NCBI GenBank assembly: GCA_964030785.1
Contig: OZ034969.1
Coordinates: 69,061,662 to 69,125,661, forward strand
DNA length: 64,000 nt
Reading direction: 5' to 3'
DNA from: Siderastrea siderea
Taxonomy: Eukaryota; Cnidaria; Anthozoa; Scleractinia; Rhizangiidae
In this document: positions 34,819 through 46,472 of the stretch, piece by piece
Numbering within the stretch: position 1 is the stretch's first letter
Layout: each line of letters starts with the position of its first letter
Program-made: the position numbers and the translations under genes
The notes under the pieces: generated by a model
What the model saw: the letters and a program-made list of their open reading frames with translations, nothing else
Database searches by the model: none
What the model was told of the DNA's origin: nothing

Positions 34819-37750
34819 TCTCACATGGGACTTCTAATGCGAGGGGTGTCGCTGTGTTAATCAAGAATAATTGGATATTGTTATTCAGCAAGAATTATCA
34901 GATTCCAAAGGCAGGTTGTTATCCCTAAACGTCAAAATCAAGGACAAAAATTACCGTCTTATAAACGTTTATGGTCCAAATAAGGGCGCAGAGGCAATTT
35001 GTTTTTATCAAAATTTGTCGTCAACTTTACGACTGATGGAGCTAGACGGGGACGATAATGTTATTATAGGTGGAGATTTCAATTGTCCCTTAGACCCTAC
35101 CATGGACAAAAAGGGCGGGATTTTAATCCCACGACAGCATGTGATTAATTCAATTGAAAATATTCAAAATGAGTTTAGTCTCCACGACATTTGGCGCATT
35201 AAGAACCCCAATACTCGTAGCTTTACGTGGAGCAAAATGTCTCCATTTATTTTTTGCAGACTCGATTACTGGCTGATCTCAGATAATTTGCATGATTTAG
35301 TTTCAATAGTTGACATTCTAGCTTCAATTAAAACTGATCACTCTTCGATAGTATTAGAGCTCGAGGATATTCAAGAGGGCTACAGAGGACCAGGATTTTG
35401 GAAGTTAAATACTTCTCTGCTGACCAGACTAGACTATGTGGACATGATAACAAGGAATTGCAATTTGGTTAGAGGAAGCGAACGACTTGTCAAGGCCTTT
35501 AATAGGTAAATTGATGACTGACTCGTTTAATGAAGCCTTTGATAAAAAAGAAATTAAATGTCTTCTTCACAAAAGCAAGCTATCATCACACTCATTGAAA
35601 AGAAAGGAAAGGACAGAAACTATTTAGAAAATTGGAGACCTAAATCGTTAATAAGTGTGGATGCCAAGATTGCTTCCAGGGTAATTGCGGCGAGAATTAT
35701 TAAGGTCCTTCCTGAAATTATTCACGCCAATCAGTCGGAATATGTGAAAGGAAGATTCATAGGTGAAGCTGCGAGATCAATTTTAGATGTTATGGATTTC
35801 AAAAAAAAAGAAAACATAGCTGGTATATAACTCTTTATTGATTTTGAAAAGGCCTTCGACAGTGTTGACTGGAATTTATGTTAAAAGGACTAGATGTGTT
35901 CGGCTTCGAACCAAATCTTATCGGATGGGTAGAGACATTCTATAGAAACATATCCAGTTGTGTGTTGAACAACGGGACCTGTACACTGTATTTTGAATTA
36001 CAAAGAGGAGTTAGACAAGGGATCCGTTGTCGCCGTATTTATTTATTATCGCAGCTGAGATTCTATCAATTGCCATTCAGAGCAAACCTAATATTCAAGG
36101 CCTCAAAATAGGACAGGATGAATTTAAGTTAGTGCAGTATGCCGATGACCTCACTATGTTTGTGCCCGATCTTGAGTGTGCCCAACAGGTTTTTTGTTTA
36201 CTTGATCAATTTGAATCCTGCTCTGGCTTGAAGGTCAACTATTCCAAAACTGAAACCATGTGGATTGGTTCGTCTAGACAAAACACAGAGAACACATCTC
36301 TTGGCTTAAGATGGTGCAACAGCGTTAAGGCCCTCGGGATTGTCTTTACGTATAATGAGGTGGATTTGCTGCAGAAAACGTTTTATGATAAATTGAAAGA
36401 TATCCGAATGCAGACAAGGTTATGGAGTTGCCGGGGCCTCTCACTGTATGGCAAAGTCACGATTATCAAATCACTTCTGATTCCAAAAATGTTGTATGTG
36501 TTTTCAATTCTGCCAACCCCTGAGGATTTCATCAAACAACTCAATTCCATCATTTATAATTTTCTATGGAAAGGGCCAGATAAAATAGCTCGACTAGCTA
36601 CAATAAACGATTTGAAACACGGTGGTCTTGATTTAATAGATATCGTAACCTCAATTAAAGCATCAAAACTGGCCTGGATTGGCAGACTTTTCTCGGAAGG
36701 CTTATCTTAAGCACTTACTTGAAGATTTTGGGGGTAAATTTTTATTCAGATGCAATTATGACGTCAAAGATGACAAAACCTATTCTAAATTTTACAATGA
36801 GCTTCTTCAGTGGTGGGCTGATTTTAGGGCCTCTTTTTCAACAAAGCCTCCCCAGTCCGAAAGTATAATCTGGAATAATAAAAACATTAAAATAGATGGT
36901 AAACCATTATATTATCCGAACTATGTAAAAGCTGGAATTTTATTTTGCCATCATTTACAATTCGATAAAGGTAATCTACAATCTTATAACAATGCAATAG
37001 GTGTTGGTCTGAGAAAGACGATTTTTTTAGTCTGGACAGGGGTACGAAGTGCGATTCCTGCCCACCTAAAGGCTTTGTATTCGATAGAAAAAGAATCAGG
37101 ATTGTTAGAATTTTTCTGCGGAGAAAAATCTTTAACCCATTAACAAGTAAAAGTAAGCAGTTTTATCACTTGCTAGTGTCCGAAAAAGCAAAACCTTCGA
37201 GGGGCTTCAAAAAACTGAAAGGGGACTTTGACCTTGATGATTCAAGTGTTGCAAGTGCCTTTCTTAATACAAAGTCGCTTTCATCTGAAACTTTTATTAG
37301 AAGTTTTCAATTTAAAATTTTAGGCGACATTACCTTTACAAACTATCGTTTAGCTAAGATATGTTATGTTCCGAATGATCTTTGTACTTTTTGTGAGGCT
37401 GGTTCAGAAACGGTCCATCACCTATTTTATGAATGTTCTTTTTCAAACCTCAACATTTTGAAAATTTCTGGTATACACTCTCTGGTCAACGTGAGGATTT
37501 CACTTTAAAAGATGTTTTGGTAGGCATATTAGACGAGGAGTGTGATTTACTAAATTATCTTTTTATTGTTGAAAAACTTCATATTTGGACATGCCGTAAA
37601 CGTAGTGTGACCCCAAATTTCAGAATCTTTATAGGAATGGTTGATGTGAAATACAAAACAGACATGTACATAGCTGCAAAGAACAATAGGAGAGGAAAAT
37701 TTCAGGCTAAATGGCAACTGTATATTAATGCTAGAGAGCTTGTTGGGTAA
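34819..37750 (+). pseudogene. LINE-A ORF2 remnant: endonuclease, RT and zinc-finger C-terminus
   Basis: The endonuclease runs to 35509 with NVYGPN, IIGGDFNCPLD, RLDYWLISD and a KTDHSSI motif. RT begins near 35558 (ITLIEKKGKDRNYLENWRPKSLIS). It is interrupted by a TAA at 35828 just before FIDFEKAFDSVDW, frameshifts near 35877 and 36025, then shows YADDLTMF at about 36138. The C-terminal CTFCEAGSETVHHLFYEC is at about 37384-37437. Several breaks make it non-coding today. A one-base loss near 34870 is private to this arm. Confidence 0.87.
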
Positions 37751-37809
37751 ATGCACCTATCACAAATAATATAAGTTGCATATGAAGGTGTTATTGGAAA
37801 CGAATCAGA

Positions 37810-37812
<3 letters not shown>

Positions 37813-37846
<34 letters not shown>

Positions 37847-37852
37847 TATTAC

Positions 37853-37881
<29 letters not shown>
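37813..37881 (+). repeat. (TTA)n microsatellite in the LINE-A 3' tail
   Basis: About 70 bp of TTA repeats with ACTATT interruptions, upstream of the LINE-A 3' end. Confidence 0.9.
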
Positions 37882-37883
<2 letters not shown>

Positions 37884-37937
37884 ATCATTGATTGTACTAT
37901 ACTGTAAATAGATCTGGAAATAAAATGTGGAAAAAAA

Positions 37938-39412
37938 GAGACTTCTCTAAGGACCTGTGAGGACAAATGCAATAGATCACCAGATCTTGAAAATCAGGAG
38001 GAGCTTGAAATGTTGAATATGGAATATGATTCTATTTACTAACAGTTAGCAAAAGGTTCATTAATCCGATCAAAAGCCGCTTGGTATGAGAAGGGAGAAA
38101 AAAATCAATCAGTACTTTTTAAATCTTGAGGCGCATAAGAAGGCTAAAAGCTCTGTTCGAAAAGTTTTTAACAATGAAGGATCACAAATGTAAGAAAATC
38201 CTGCAGGAGAATCAAAACTTTTATTCTATTCTCTGTAAACGCGATCCTCTCAGTCCATCCGAGGATATGTTAAAACTCGTTTTTAAATACTTCTGAAATA
38301 CCGAAACTCTGGTATGATGACGCTCGAATTTGTGATGGAAAATTAACGGTTGACGAGTGTTACAAGAATCTTCAGTTATTTGAAAGTAATAAGTCACCAG
38401 GTAACGAAGGATTAACGGTAGAATTTTACAGCGGAGCTTTTTGGCACATTTTAGGAAATCTAACGGTAGACAGGTTAAACTTATCTCATGACTATGGTGA
38501 GTTATCAACCTCTCAGAAGGAAGCCATCATTACCTTAATTGATTTCGCTTATCAATGTTGACGTAAAAATAATTAAGCTCGAAAGCTATTGCTAAGAGAT
38601 TAGAAAAAGACTTACTAAATATTATACATTACAATCAATGTGCATATGTCAAGGGTAGAACCATTTTTGACGCAGTTAGAACGATCGAGGATGTCATGGA
38701 ATTTTCAGAAAGGTACAATATTGAAAGAAGAATGATTTGTATTGATTTCAAAAAAGCCTTCGACACTGTAAGTAGGGATATTTTATTTCGTACTTTATCT
38801 GCTTTTGGTTTTGGACCTTCTACTTCGACCTTTGTAGATAATGAAGAGACCAAATTAAGTCTTTACGCAGATGATCTGACTGGTTTTTTGAAAAACGACC
38901 TCTCTCTAGCAAACTTTCTCAGGCTTATAGAAGATTATGGAACTTGTTCTGGCCTTAAGATTAATCACGAAAAAGCAGAAATAATGCTGTTAGGTAATCG
39001 CGCCTATATTTTACAAGAAGACAATGCCGCTTTAGACAACATGAAAATTAAAAAAATCCGTAAAAATCTTGAGAGTACACTTTGCCTATGACTTTCGCGC
39101 GAAACAAAAGCTGAACGTTGATGAGTTCAATTAGTTCTATTAAACTAAAACTACGAATCTGGAGATGGAGGGATCTAACTATTATAGGGAGAATCCAAAT
39201 TGTCAAAACCTTTATCGTCCCAATTTTCTTTTATCGAGTGAGCTTGATATCATTAGATAAGGAATTTGTGAAAGAGTTGAACGGAATTGTCTTTGACTTT
39301 ATCTGGAAGGGGAAGGATAAAGTTAAACGATTTGCTCTTGTTAGTGATATTGAAGATGGAGGACTTAAAGCCCCACACTTAGATTCTATAATTGAAACAA
39401 AGAGGCTGTACA
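37938..39412 (+). pseudogene. LINE-C 3' part: linker and RT fragment
   Basis: Continues the linker broken at 34818 (ETSLRTCEDKCNRSP..), then a region reading RSKAAWYEKGEKN. RT follows with CIDFKKAFDTVSRDI (about 38738), an internal deletion, LYADDLTGF (about 38868) and the thumb-like IVPIFFYRVS..IWKGKDKVKR. Frames shift repeatedly. It ends abruptly at about 39412, where the axis filler starts, so it is not mirrored in the right arm. Confidence 0.82.
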
Positions 39413-39513
39413 GGGTGTAAAGGGTATACAGGGTGTCAGTAGTATGCGAGGTTTACATAACCGCATACAGAGTGTACAAAGGTACTAAGGGTGAAGGAGA
39501 GTATACAGGGTGT
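39413..39513 (+). repeat. Filler DNA at the palindrome axis
   Basis: About 100 bp of degenerate repeated pieces (TACAGGGTGTA, AAGGGTATACAGGGTGTCAG, ATACAGAGTGTACAAAGG, AGTATACAGGGTGTACTCC) with an embedded short inverted repeat (ATGCGAGGTTTAC / ATAACCGCAT). It lies between the end of LINE-C and the start of the inverted LINE-A copy, as expected for a templated end-joining or fork-switch junction. Confidence 0.7.
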
Positions 39514-39667
39514 ACTCCTGATTCTTTTTCTATTGAATACAAAGCCTTTAGGTGGGCAGGAATCGCACTTCGTACCCCTGTCCAGACTAAAAAATTCGTC
39601 TTTCTCAGACCAACACCTATTGCATTGTTATAAGATTGTAGATTACCTTTATCGAATTGTAAATGAT
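39514..39667 (-). pseudogene. LINE-A' (right arm), 3'-most part beyond the LINE-B insertion
   Basis: Reverse complement of 36960-37117 in the left arm, including the RT-C-terminal region ARWSGRNRTSYPCPD in inverse reading. It is separated from the rest of LINE-A' by LINE-B and ends at the axis, so the 3' part of LINE-A' is missing. Confidence 0.85.
39652..39667. repeat. Target-site duplication of LINE-B, left copy (16 bp)
   Basis: TCGAATTGTAAATGAT, repeated at 42051-42066. The undisturbed site exists once in the left arm, in inverse, at about 36957-36975. Confidence 0.9.
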
Positions 39668-39814
39668 TTTTTTAAATTATTTTTCTTCATTATATTTTGT
39701 CCAGGAAATTTTACACTGAGTATTTTACAGTATTTACAATATATTCTTACTTAAAGCTAAATAAGAAACCAAAAGGAGGCCTAGGATGCATGGTAGTTCC
39801 CATTTTGCCAATGT

Positions 39815-41428
39815 TCAGCAGTTATTCTCAATACGGCATTTATTTTTGAGTTGAGTAGTAAACTCTTGGAGGGAGGTGACTTTGTTGTTTAACTTACTTG
39901 AATATAGATAGTGGCGCATAAAGAGGGTGGTATAGTTAAATTTCTTCGTTATTTTTCTATCGTATGAATCAGAAATTACACCAAATAACATTTCTTCTGT
40001 TGTTGGGGTGATCTGACACGCGTTTGTTGCGTTAAACCATTGCAAAACGTCTTTTGCAAATGCCTTCGTAAAAGAGCATTCAATAAATGTGCAGTCAATG
40101 GAGTCGTTCTGTCCGCAGTATGTGCATTCATCATCCTCCCTGATACCAAATTTGAATAATTCTCTCTTCGTTACTATAATTCTATGTATGAACTTGAAGT
40201 GAAACTCTTTGAGTTTATTTTCCTTACAAACGTTTCTCAGCGACTTAAAGATCCTACACCAGGAATCTTCGTTTAGAGAGAGACTTTTACTCCACCGTTT
40301 GGCACCAGTTTGATTGTCTGTATGGGTTTTGTCATTAAGTAATTTGTAAAAATCTTTTGATTTAGCTTTTCCCAGATTAATTTGTCCAGTGTCATTCAAG
40401 TTGAAGATTTTATTATCGCTTGTGAAATATAGCTTGTTAAAGGTGGCAGTATCGTTTGCCTTTGTCAATAAACGGTTCGGTATTGCGCTAATTATTTAAT
40501 AATACTGAAGAAAGTTAGTTTGGCATCCGTATTTATCAGAGAACTCCTTGAAAGTTAAGAAGTTTCCATCATTTTTAAGAAGATCTTTAATAGAGACAAC
40601 TCCTTTCTTGAACCATTCATTAATATAGACTGGCTTCCCGTCAACTAGTATGTCTTTGTTGTTGAATAGAACTATATCTTGTGATTGGTCATAGCCATTG
40701 AGAGTCTTCAATTCATTGAAAGAGTCGAGTATATTTTTATAAAAAACGGGTAGTTGGTTGAAATACTTCGCACTATAGTTGCACCTCAGTATAAAATCTA
40801 GACCTCCCATTTTTCTGAAGAAATGGTTTGGAACTGTGCACCAACTCCTCTTGCCTGTGGCCAGTAATCGAGCGATCCAAACAAGATTGAGCGATTTGAA
40901 CATTAGTCCTATATCAGTCATGCGTAATCCACCTTTACTGGTATCTTGATAGAGTCCTGATCTTTTTATTTTGTCTTTCTTGTTTTTCCAAAGAAATTTA
41001 AAACATTTTGTTTTAACAGTGTCTTTGATTCCTGCAGGAACGACAAGATTTGATGCTGAATAAATAAGCTGAGATAAGCCCAGGGTTTTGATTATCATTA
41101 CTTTTCCAAACAGAGTCAGATCCCGTGTACTCCACATATCGAGTTTTGTTTGTAATACTTTTAGTTTTTGATAAAAATTAAGCTCGTTGTTTCTTTTCTC
41201 GTCATACGAGAAGTGAACTCCAAGTATCTTAACGGGACTGCGCATCCACTTCATTCCAAGTGGGTTGCTCGTATTATTTGCCCATTTCCCTAACCAAATC
41301 GCCTTCGTTTTCTTCACATTTAAACACAGACCGGCTATCTTGCCAAACTCTTCTACCAATTTCAAGGCCCTTTCCACAGGAGCTAAGTCAGCACAAAAAA
41401 TGTTGGTGTCGTCCGCAAACAGAGTCAA
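39815..41428 (-). pseudogene. LINE-B ORF2 C-terminal part (RT fingers/palm end to zinc finger)
   Basis: Two minus-strand frames: 41428-40496, beginning TLFADDTNIF (the FADD motif) and continuing through the thumb (SRSWCTVPNHFF), and 40468-39815, ending in a C-terminal region with CTYCGQNDSIDCTFIEC. A short gap with a stop at about 40497-40470 and a frame change at about 41430 break the reading. Homologous in order to the LINE-A C-terminus but clearly a different subfamily. Confidence 0.85.
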
Positions 41429-41435
41429 TTTGACT

Positions 41436-41957
41436 TCATTTCCGAATATCTAGAATTTCAGCTGAAAGAATAAACAGGTAGGGAGACAGGGGGCAACCCT
41501 GTCTCACACCTTTTGACGGTTTAAACCAGTTGGTTGCAAAGCCGTTATTAAGCACTGTACTCTCTATGTTCGTATAGAAAGTGCTAACCCATCTTTTCAT
41601 GTCCGAACCAAAGTTGAAGTAATCTAGCGTCTTCATTATAAAGGGCCAATAATTTGCTCCTTTTATCAAGCTCCTGAGCTCTGCCAGCTCTTTGGTAAGC
41701 TTGGCGTTTTCTCGAAGGATATTGGACACGTCAATCTTTATATCGACAAGTATTTCTTTGAGCTCCAGGCGGCTGGGTTCCTCGGTTTCTTCCTCCACGG
41801 GGTCGTTCTCTTTTGACGCCTTATTTGCACGTTTGGAAGAGGACTGATCTTCTTCGATGGAGCCACGTTCTCCTCGCTTATGTTTTCGTCTGGTTATAAG
41901 TAACCGCACTAAAGCAGCATAGCTCTGAGGTTCAATTTCAAAGCTAAAGGCCGACAA
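41436..41957 (-). pseudogene. LINE-B ORF1-RT fusion created by internal deletion
   Basis: One open frame. It begins with ORF1-type sequence (SFEIEPQSYAALVRLLI, a KR/E-rich stretch, then a coiled-coil-like VSNILRENAKLTKELAELRS) and switches after about residue 95 into RT (YWPFIMKTLDYFNFGSDMKRW...GVRQGCPLSPYLF). The join is in frame. The RT GCPLSPYLF motif confirms the second half. Confidence 0.82.
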
Positions 41958-42050
41958 AAAGTACTAAAACTGAAAATTTGGGAAGGGATCGGCTTCTCCT
42001 TCAAAAATCGTGCCACCGCACGTCGCGTCCGCGCATGCTCCTCTCCATGC

Positions 42051-44207
42051 TCGAATTGTAAATGATGGCAAAATAAAATTCCAGCCTTTACATAGTTCGG
42101 ATAATATAATGGTTTACCATCTATTTTAATGTTTTTATTATTCCGGATTATACTTTCGGACTCGGGAGGCTTTCTTGAAAAAGAGGCTCAAAAATCAGCC
42201 CACCACTGAAGAAGCTCATTGTAAAATTTAGAATAGGTTTTGTCATCTTTAACGTCATAATTGCATCTGAATAAAAATTTACCCCCAAAATCTTCAAGTA
42301 AGTGCTTAAGATAAGCCTTCCAAGGCAACGAGCCTTCCGAGAAAAGTCTGCCAATCCAGGCCAGTCTATCTTGATGCTTTAATTGAGGTTTCGATATCTA
42401 TTAAATCAAGACCACCGTGTTTCAAATCGTTTATTGTAGCTAGTCGAGCTATTTTATCTGGCCCTTTCCATAGAAAATTATAAATGATGGAATTGAGTTG
42501 TTTGATGAAATCCTCAGAGGTTGACAGAATTGAAAACACATACAACATTTTCGGAATCAGAAGTGATTTGATAATCGTGACTTTGTCATACAGTGAAAGG
42601 CCCCGGCAACTCCATAACCTTGTCTGCATTCGGATATCTTTCAATTTATCATAAAACGTTTTCTGCAGCAAATCCACCTCATTATACGTAAAGACAATCC
42701 CGAGGGCCTTAATGCTGTTGTACCATCTTAAACCAAGAGATGTGTTCTCTGTGTTTTGTCTAGACGAACCAATCCACGTGCTTCAGTTTTGGAATTGTTG
42801 ACCTTCAAGCCAGAGCAGGATTCAAATTGATCAAGTAAACAAAAATCCCGTTGGGCACACTCAAGATCGGGCACAAACATAGTGAGGTCATCGGCATACT
42901 GCACTAACTTAAATTCATCTTGTCCTATTTTAAGGCCTTGAATATTAGGTCTGCTCCGGATGGCAATTGCTAGAATCTCAGCTTCGATAATAAATAAATA
43001 CGGCAACAACGGATCCCCTTGTCTAACTCCTCTTTGTAATTCAAAATACGGTGTACAGGTCCCGTTGTTCAACACACAACTGGATATGTTTCTATAGAAT
43101 GTCTCTACCCATCCGATAAGATTTGGTCCGAAACCGAACACATCTAGACATTTTAACATAAAATTCCAGTCAACACTGTCGAAGGCCTTTTCAGAATCAA
43201 TAAAGAGTAATATACCAGGTATGTTTTCTTTTTTTGTGAAATCCATAACATCTAAAATTGATCTCGCAGCTTCACCTATGAATCGTCCTTTCACATATCC
43301 CGACAGATTGGCGTGAATAATTTCAGGAAGGACCTTAATAGTTCTCGCCAAAATTACCCTGGAAGCAATCTTGGCATCCACACTTATTAACGATTTAGGT
43401 CTCCAATTTTCTAAATAGTTTCTGTCCTTTCCTTTCTTTTCAATAAGTGTGATGATAGCTTGCTTTTGTGAAGAAGACATTTAATTTCTTTTTTATCAAA
43501 GGCTTCATTAAACGAGTCAGTCATCAATTTACCTATTAAAGGCCTTGACAAGTCGTTCGCTTCCTCTAACCAAATTGCAATTCCTTGTTATCATGTCCAC
43601 ATAGTCTAGTCTGGTCAGCAGAGAAGTATTTAACTTCCAAAATCCTGGTCCTCTGTAGCCCTCTTGAATATCCTCGAGCTCTAATACTATCGAAGAGTGA
43701 TCAGTTTTAATTGAAGCTAGAATGTCAACTATTGAAACTAAATCATGCAAATTATCTGAGATCAGCCAGTAATCGAGTCTGCAAAAAATAAATGGAGACA
43801 TTTTGCTCCACGTAAAGCTACGAGTATTGGGGTTCTCAATGCGCCAAATGTCGTGGAGACTAAACTCATTTTGAATATTTTCAATTGAATTCGTGGGATT
43901 AAAATCCCGCCCTTTTTGTCCATGGTAGGATCTAAGGGACAATTGAAATTTCCACCTATAATAACATTATCGTCCCCGTCTAGCTCCATCAGTCGTAAAG
44001 TTGACGACAAATTTTGATAAAAACAAATTGCCTCTGCGTCTTTATTTGGACCATAAACGTTTATAAGACGGTAATTTTTGTCCTTGATTTTGACGTTTAG
44101 GGATAACAACCTGCCTTTGGAATCTGATAATTCTTGCTGAATAACAATCTCCAATTTATTCTTGATTAACACAGCGACACCCCTCGCATTAGAAGTCCCA
44201 TGTGAGA
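42051..44207 (-). pseudogene. LINE-A' in the right arm: endonuclease and RT (inverted copy)
   Basis: Inverse copy of 34819-36980. The endonuclease lies at 44172-43529 in two overlapping frames. RT at 43480-42728 is less damaged than in the left arm: it reads through FIDSEKAFDSVDWNF and GVRQGDPLLPYLF to YADD at about 42898-42887, before a frame break near 42730. The remainder reads 42677-42148. The 5' truncation point, internal deletion and upstream GAGACTTCTCT (44208-44218, inverse) match the left arm exactly. Confidence 0.87.
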
Positions 44208-44703
44208 AGAGAAGTCTCGATATCAGAAATCTTTTTTCTTCTTTTCGTGCGCTTTTTCTTTGCTGTATTTAATTGCAATTTGTCTTATCCTGTACTTAAC
44301 TAAATCCCACAACAGTCTTTTATGCGTAACTTCATTGAATTCGTTTAACCACATAGGCACACTTTCATTTATCAATCGGTAACAAAATCGTCGTCATCCA
44401 CGACACCGGCATTAAACTTCCAAAAAGAGCGATCACGCTCCGGTTTGTCTATACTACTAAAATGAAGAAAACTTGCAAAATGGTCGGAGTTGATCGAAGA
44501 AATAATATCAGGCAAACGTCGCTAATAAGCCAATAGTCAAGTCTTCTCTGAATAAAAGGATTGTTTGTCTCCAAGTAAAACGTCCAGATTCCGAATAACA
44601 TATTCGCCAAATATCCACTAAATCGGAATCCAGGCCTATATCTTGTATATGTGTGTCAGAGTCTATTTAAACAGTCTACCGCCAGAACAGTCAAGACATT
44701 AAA
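44208..44703 (-). pseudogene. LINE-C' 5' fragment in the right arm (inverted copy)
   Basis: Inverse copy of 34304-34818, including the endonuclease C-terminal fragment, the linker and the non-LINE edge sequence AGTCAAGACATTAAAGTC next to the satellite. Substitutions are scattered through it. Confidence 0.82.
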
Positions 44704-45292
44704 GTCAACTCAAGTAACCCAAGCAACTCAAGTACGCCAAGCAACTCAAGTGAGGCAAGCAGCTCAAGTAAGCTAAGCAACTCAAGCAGGCCAAGCAACT
44801 CAAGTAAGCCAAGCAGCTCAAGTATGCCGAGCAACTCAAGCAGGCCAAGCAACTCAAGTAGGAAAAGCAATTCAAGTAAGCCAAGCAACTCAAGTAAGCC
44901 AAGCAATTCAAGTATGCAAGCAACTCAGGTAAGCCAAGCAACTCAAGTAAGCCAAGCAACACAAGTAAGCCAAGCAACTCAAGTAAGCCAAACAACTCAA
45001 GCAGGCCAAGCAACTCAAGTAGTGCAAGCAACTCAAGTAAGGCAAGCAACTCAAGCAAGGCAAGCAACTCAAGTAAGCCAGGCAACTCAAGGACGCCAAA
45101 CAACTCAAGTAAGCCAAGCAGCTTAAGTAAGCCAAGCAACTCAAGCAGGCCAAGCAACTCAAGTAAGCCAAGCATAACTCAAGCAGGCCAGGCAACTCAA
45201 GTAAGCCAAGCAGCTCAAGTAAGCCAAGCAACTCAAGCAGGCCAAGCAACTCAAGTAAGCCAAGCAACTCAAGTAGGCCAAGCAACTCAAGG
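44704..45292 (-). repeat. 18-bp minisatellite, right arm, inner block
   Basis: The same unit as the left arm on the opposite strand (AACTCAAGYARGCCAAGC on +), about 33 units. It is cut by the Ngaro-like insertion and resumes at 49758. Confidence 0.95.
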
Positions 45293-45410
45293 TGTTGTTT
45301 TGATTCGAATCAAAATGGTTAATTATTATCTTGATCAATCGCGTCATAGCTGTAGGTTTCTGGTTACATTCCCTCGTGGTCCAGTTTTAGTCCGCTGTGT
45401 AATTTCGAAA
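45293..45410 (+). repeat. Split direct repeat A1
   Basis: 118 bp, TGTTGTTTTGATTCG to AATTTCGAAA. Near-identical to A2 at 49542-49659. Confidence 0.92.
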
Positions 45411-45440
45411 TCTCACGTTTATTCGTTTTTCTCGATCGTC

Positions 45441-46472
45441 ATGTCATCTTCTAAGCCAACTCGCCAAAGGAGGAACAGCCGAAAACATCTCTCCACTGAC
45501 TACGAGTGGGATGGAATCGACGGTTTGCTGCCCGCGAGCTTTGATCGTGGCGACGATTTAGCGACCTCCGGCTCTCATGCCCTCACAACATCAGCTAATA
45601 CAGACAAAGTATTGCCGTTCGTCGGTACTAGTCCAGCCACCGGACTTCTGGATACGGCTCCACGCGTCCTATTTCCATCACCAGGAGCTATTCCGAAACT
45701 TGTCAAGTCCAAATCTTCGAAGATATCGAAAACACCGGAGACCGCAAAACTCGACACAGTTGCACCCCAAAATCAACCTCTGGAACTTGAGATCCGGAAA
45801 CTCGAGCTTCAACTCGAGCTGGCGAAACTTGCACAAGCTTCGCCGCTTTCCGTTCCAACTGCTGCAAGCGACGATTCATCAAAATCGCTGGGTGACGTGA
45901 AAGCCCTGCAAAAGACGCGCTTCCCTCAACCGTGGCCTCATATTTGCGCACCAGGTGAGCCAAAGCTCTATTCAGACTTATCTCTTGCTGAGGTTTGCGC
46001 GGGTTACATTGCCATCCTCCAGCAGTACCCTGATGGCTCTAATCGTTTTCCCCCTGGCGCCCTTCTTAGCCATTTTCATGAACTGATGGTTTTATCATGC
46101 AGCTATCAATGGTCAGCGGTTCGCGCCTACCATTATAAGGTGCTACGATCAATAGAGATGGGTCTCGTGAAATGGGGTGACTCGTTTGAACCTTTCAAAC
46201 AACCGTTGTTCATCCCTACTGCCTTGCTGCCTCCACCAGACACCAATTCCAAAACCAAGAAACCGCAACCCAAGTTAACCTCCCCTTCGCCCTCTATTCT
46301 CCGCCACGACATATGTGACGCTTGGTCATGGCACGGTGACTGTACCAACTCTGCTTGCCCCAAACAACACGTTTGTGTCGTGTGTAAACGCTCAGACCAT
46401 CAAGCTTTCTGCTTCCCCAAGCGCAGGTACTCCATCCCTACAAGGCGTCCAGATCCTTCTTCACGCGACTGA
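45441..46472 (+). CDS. Ngaro-like element ORF1 (gag-like)
   Basis: The ATG at 45441 (MSSSKPTRQRRNSRK) is the first good start after repeat A1; the frame is also open upstream into A1. The product is ~343 aa, with a basic N-terminus, a proline/serine-rich middle, a leucine-rich helix (LELEIRKLELQLELAKL) suited to multimerisation and a C-terminal cluster HDICDAWSWHGDC..SACPKQHVC..C resembling a CCCH-type zinc-binding site. The position before RT supports a gag-like role; this is inference. Confidence 0.75.
   Translation: MSSSKPTRQRRNSRKHLSTDYEWDGIDGLLPASFDRGDDLATSGSHALTTSANTDKVLPFVGTSPATGLLDTAPRVLFPSPGAIPKLVKSKSSKISKTPETAKLDTVAPQNQPLELEIRKLELQLELAKLAQASPLSVPTAASDDSSKSLGDVKALQKTRFPQPWPHICAPGEPKLYSDLSLAEVCAGYIAILQQYPDGSNRFPPGALLSHFHELMVLSCSYQWSAVRAYHYKVLRSIEMGLVKWGDSFEPFKQPLFIPTALLPPPDTNSKTKKPQPKLTSPSPSILRHDICDAWSWHGDCTNSACPKQHVCVVCKRSDHQAFCFPKRRYSIPTRRPDPSSRD

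Larger units (their letters stand above)
34819..37937 (+). mobile_element. LINE-A: 5'-truncated L1/Tx1-like LINE nested in LINE-C
   Basis: It starts inside the endonuclease (SHGTSNARGVAVLIK..) and ends with a TTA-rich tail (about 37813-37881) and GTGGAAAAAAA at 37937. It is flanked by 11-bp duplications GAGACTTCTCT. The content order is endonuclease, RT and a C-terminal CxxC...H...C motif, as in L1/Tx1-type elements. An internal deletion joins the end of the endonuclease to the RT and is shared with the inverted copy in the right arm. Confidence 0.88.
39668..42050 (-). mobile_element. LINE-B: internally deleted L1/Tx1-like LINE inserted in LINE-A'
   Basis: Minus-strand LINE with its A-rich 3' end at 39668 (a run of T on the + strand). 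Its 5' end at 42050 includes a short leader before ORF1. It is bounded by perfect 16-bp target-site duplications. The element carries ORF1 sequence, then a deletion into the middle of RT, then the rest of ORF2, so it is short (2.38 kb) although both ends are present. Confidence 0.9.
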
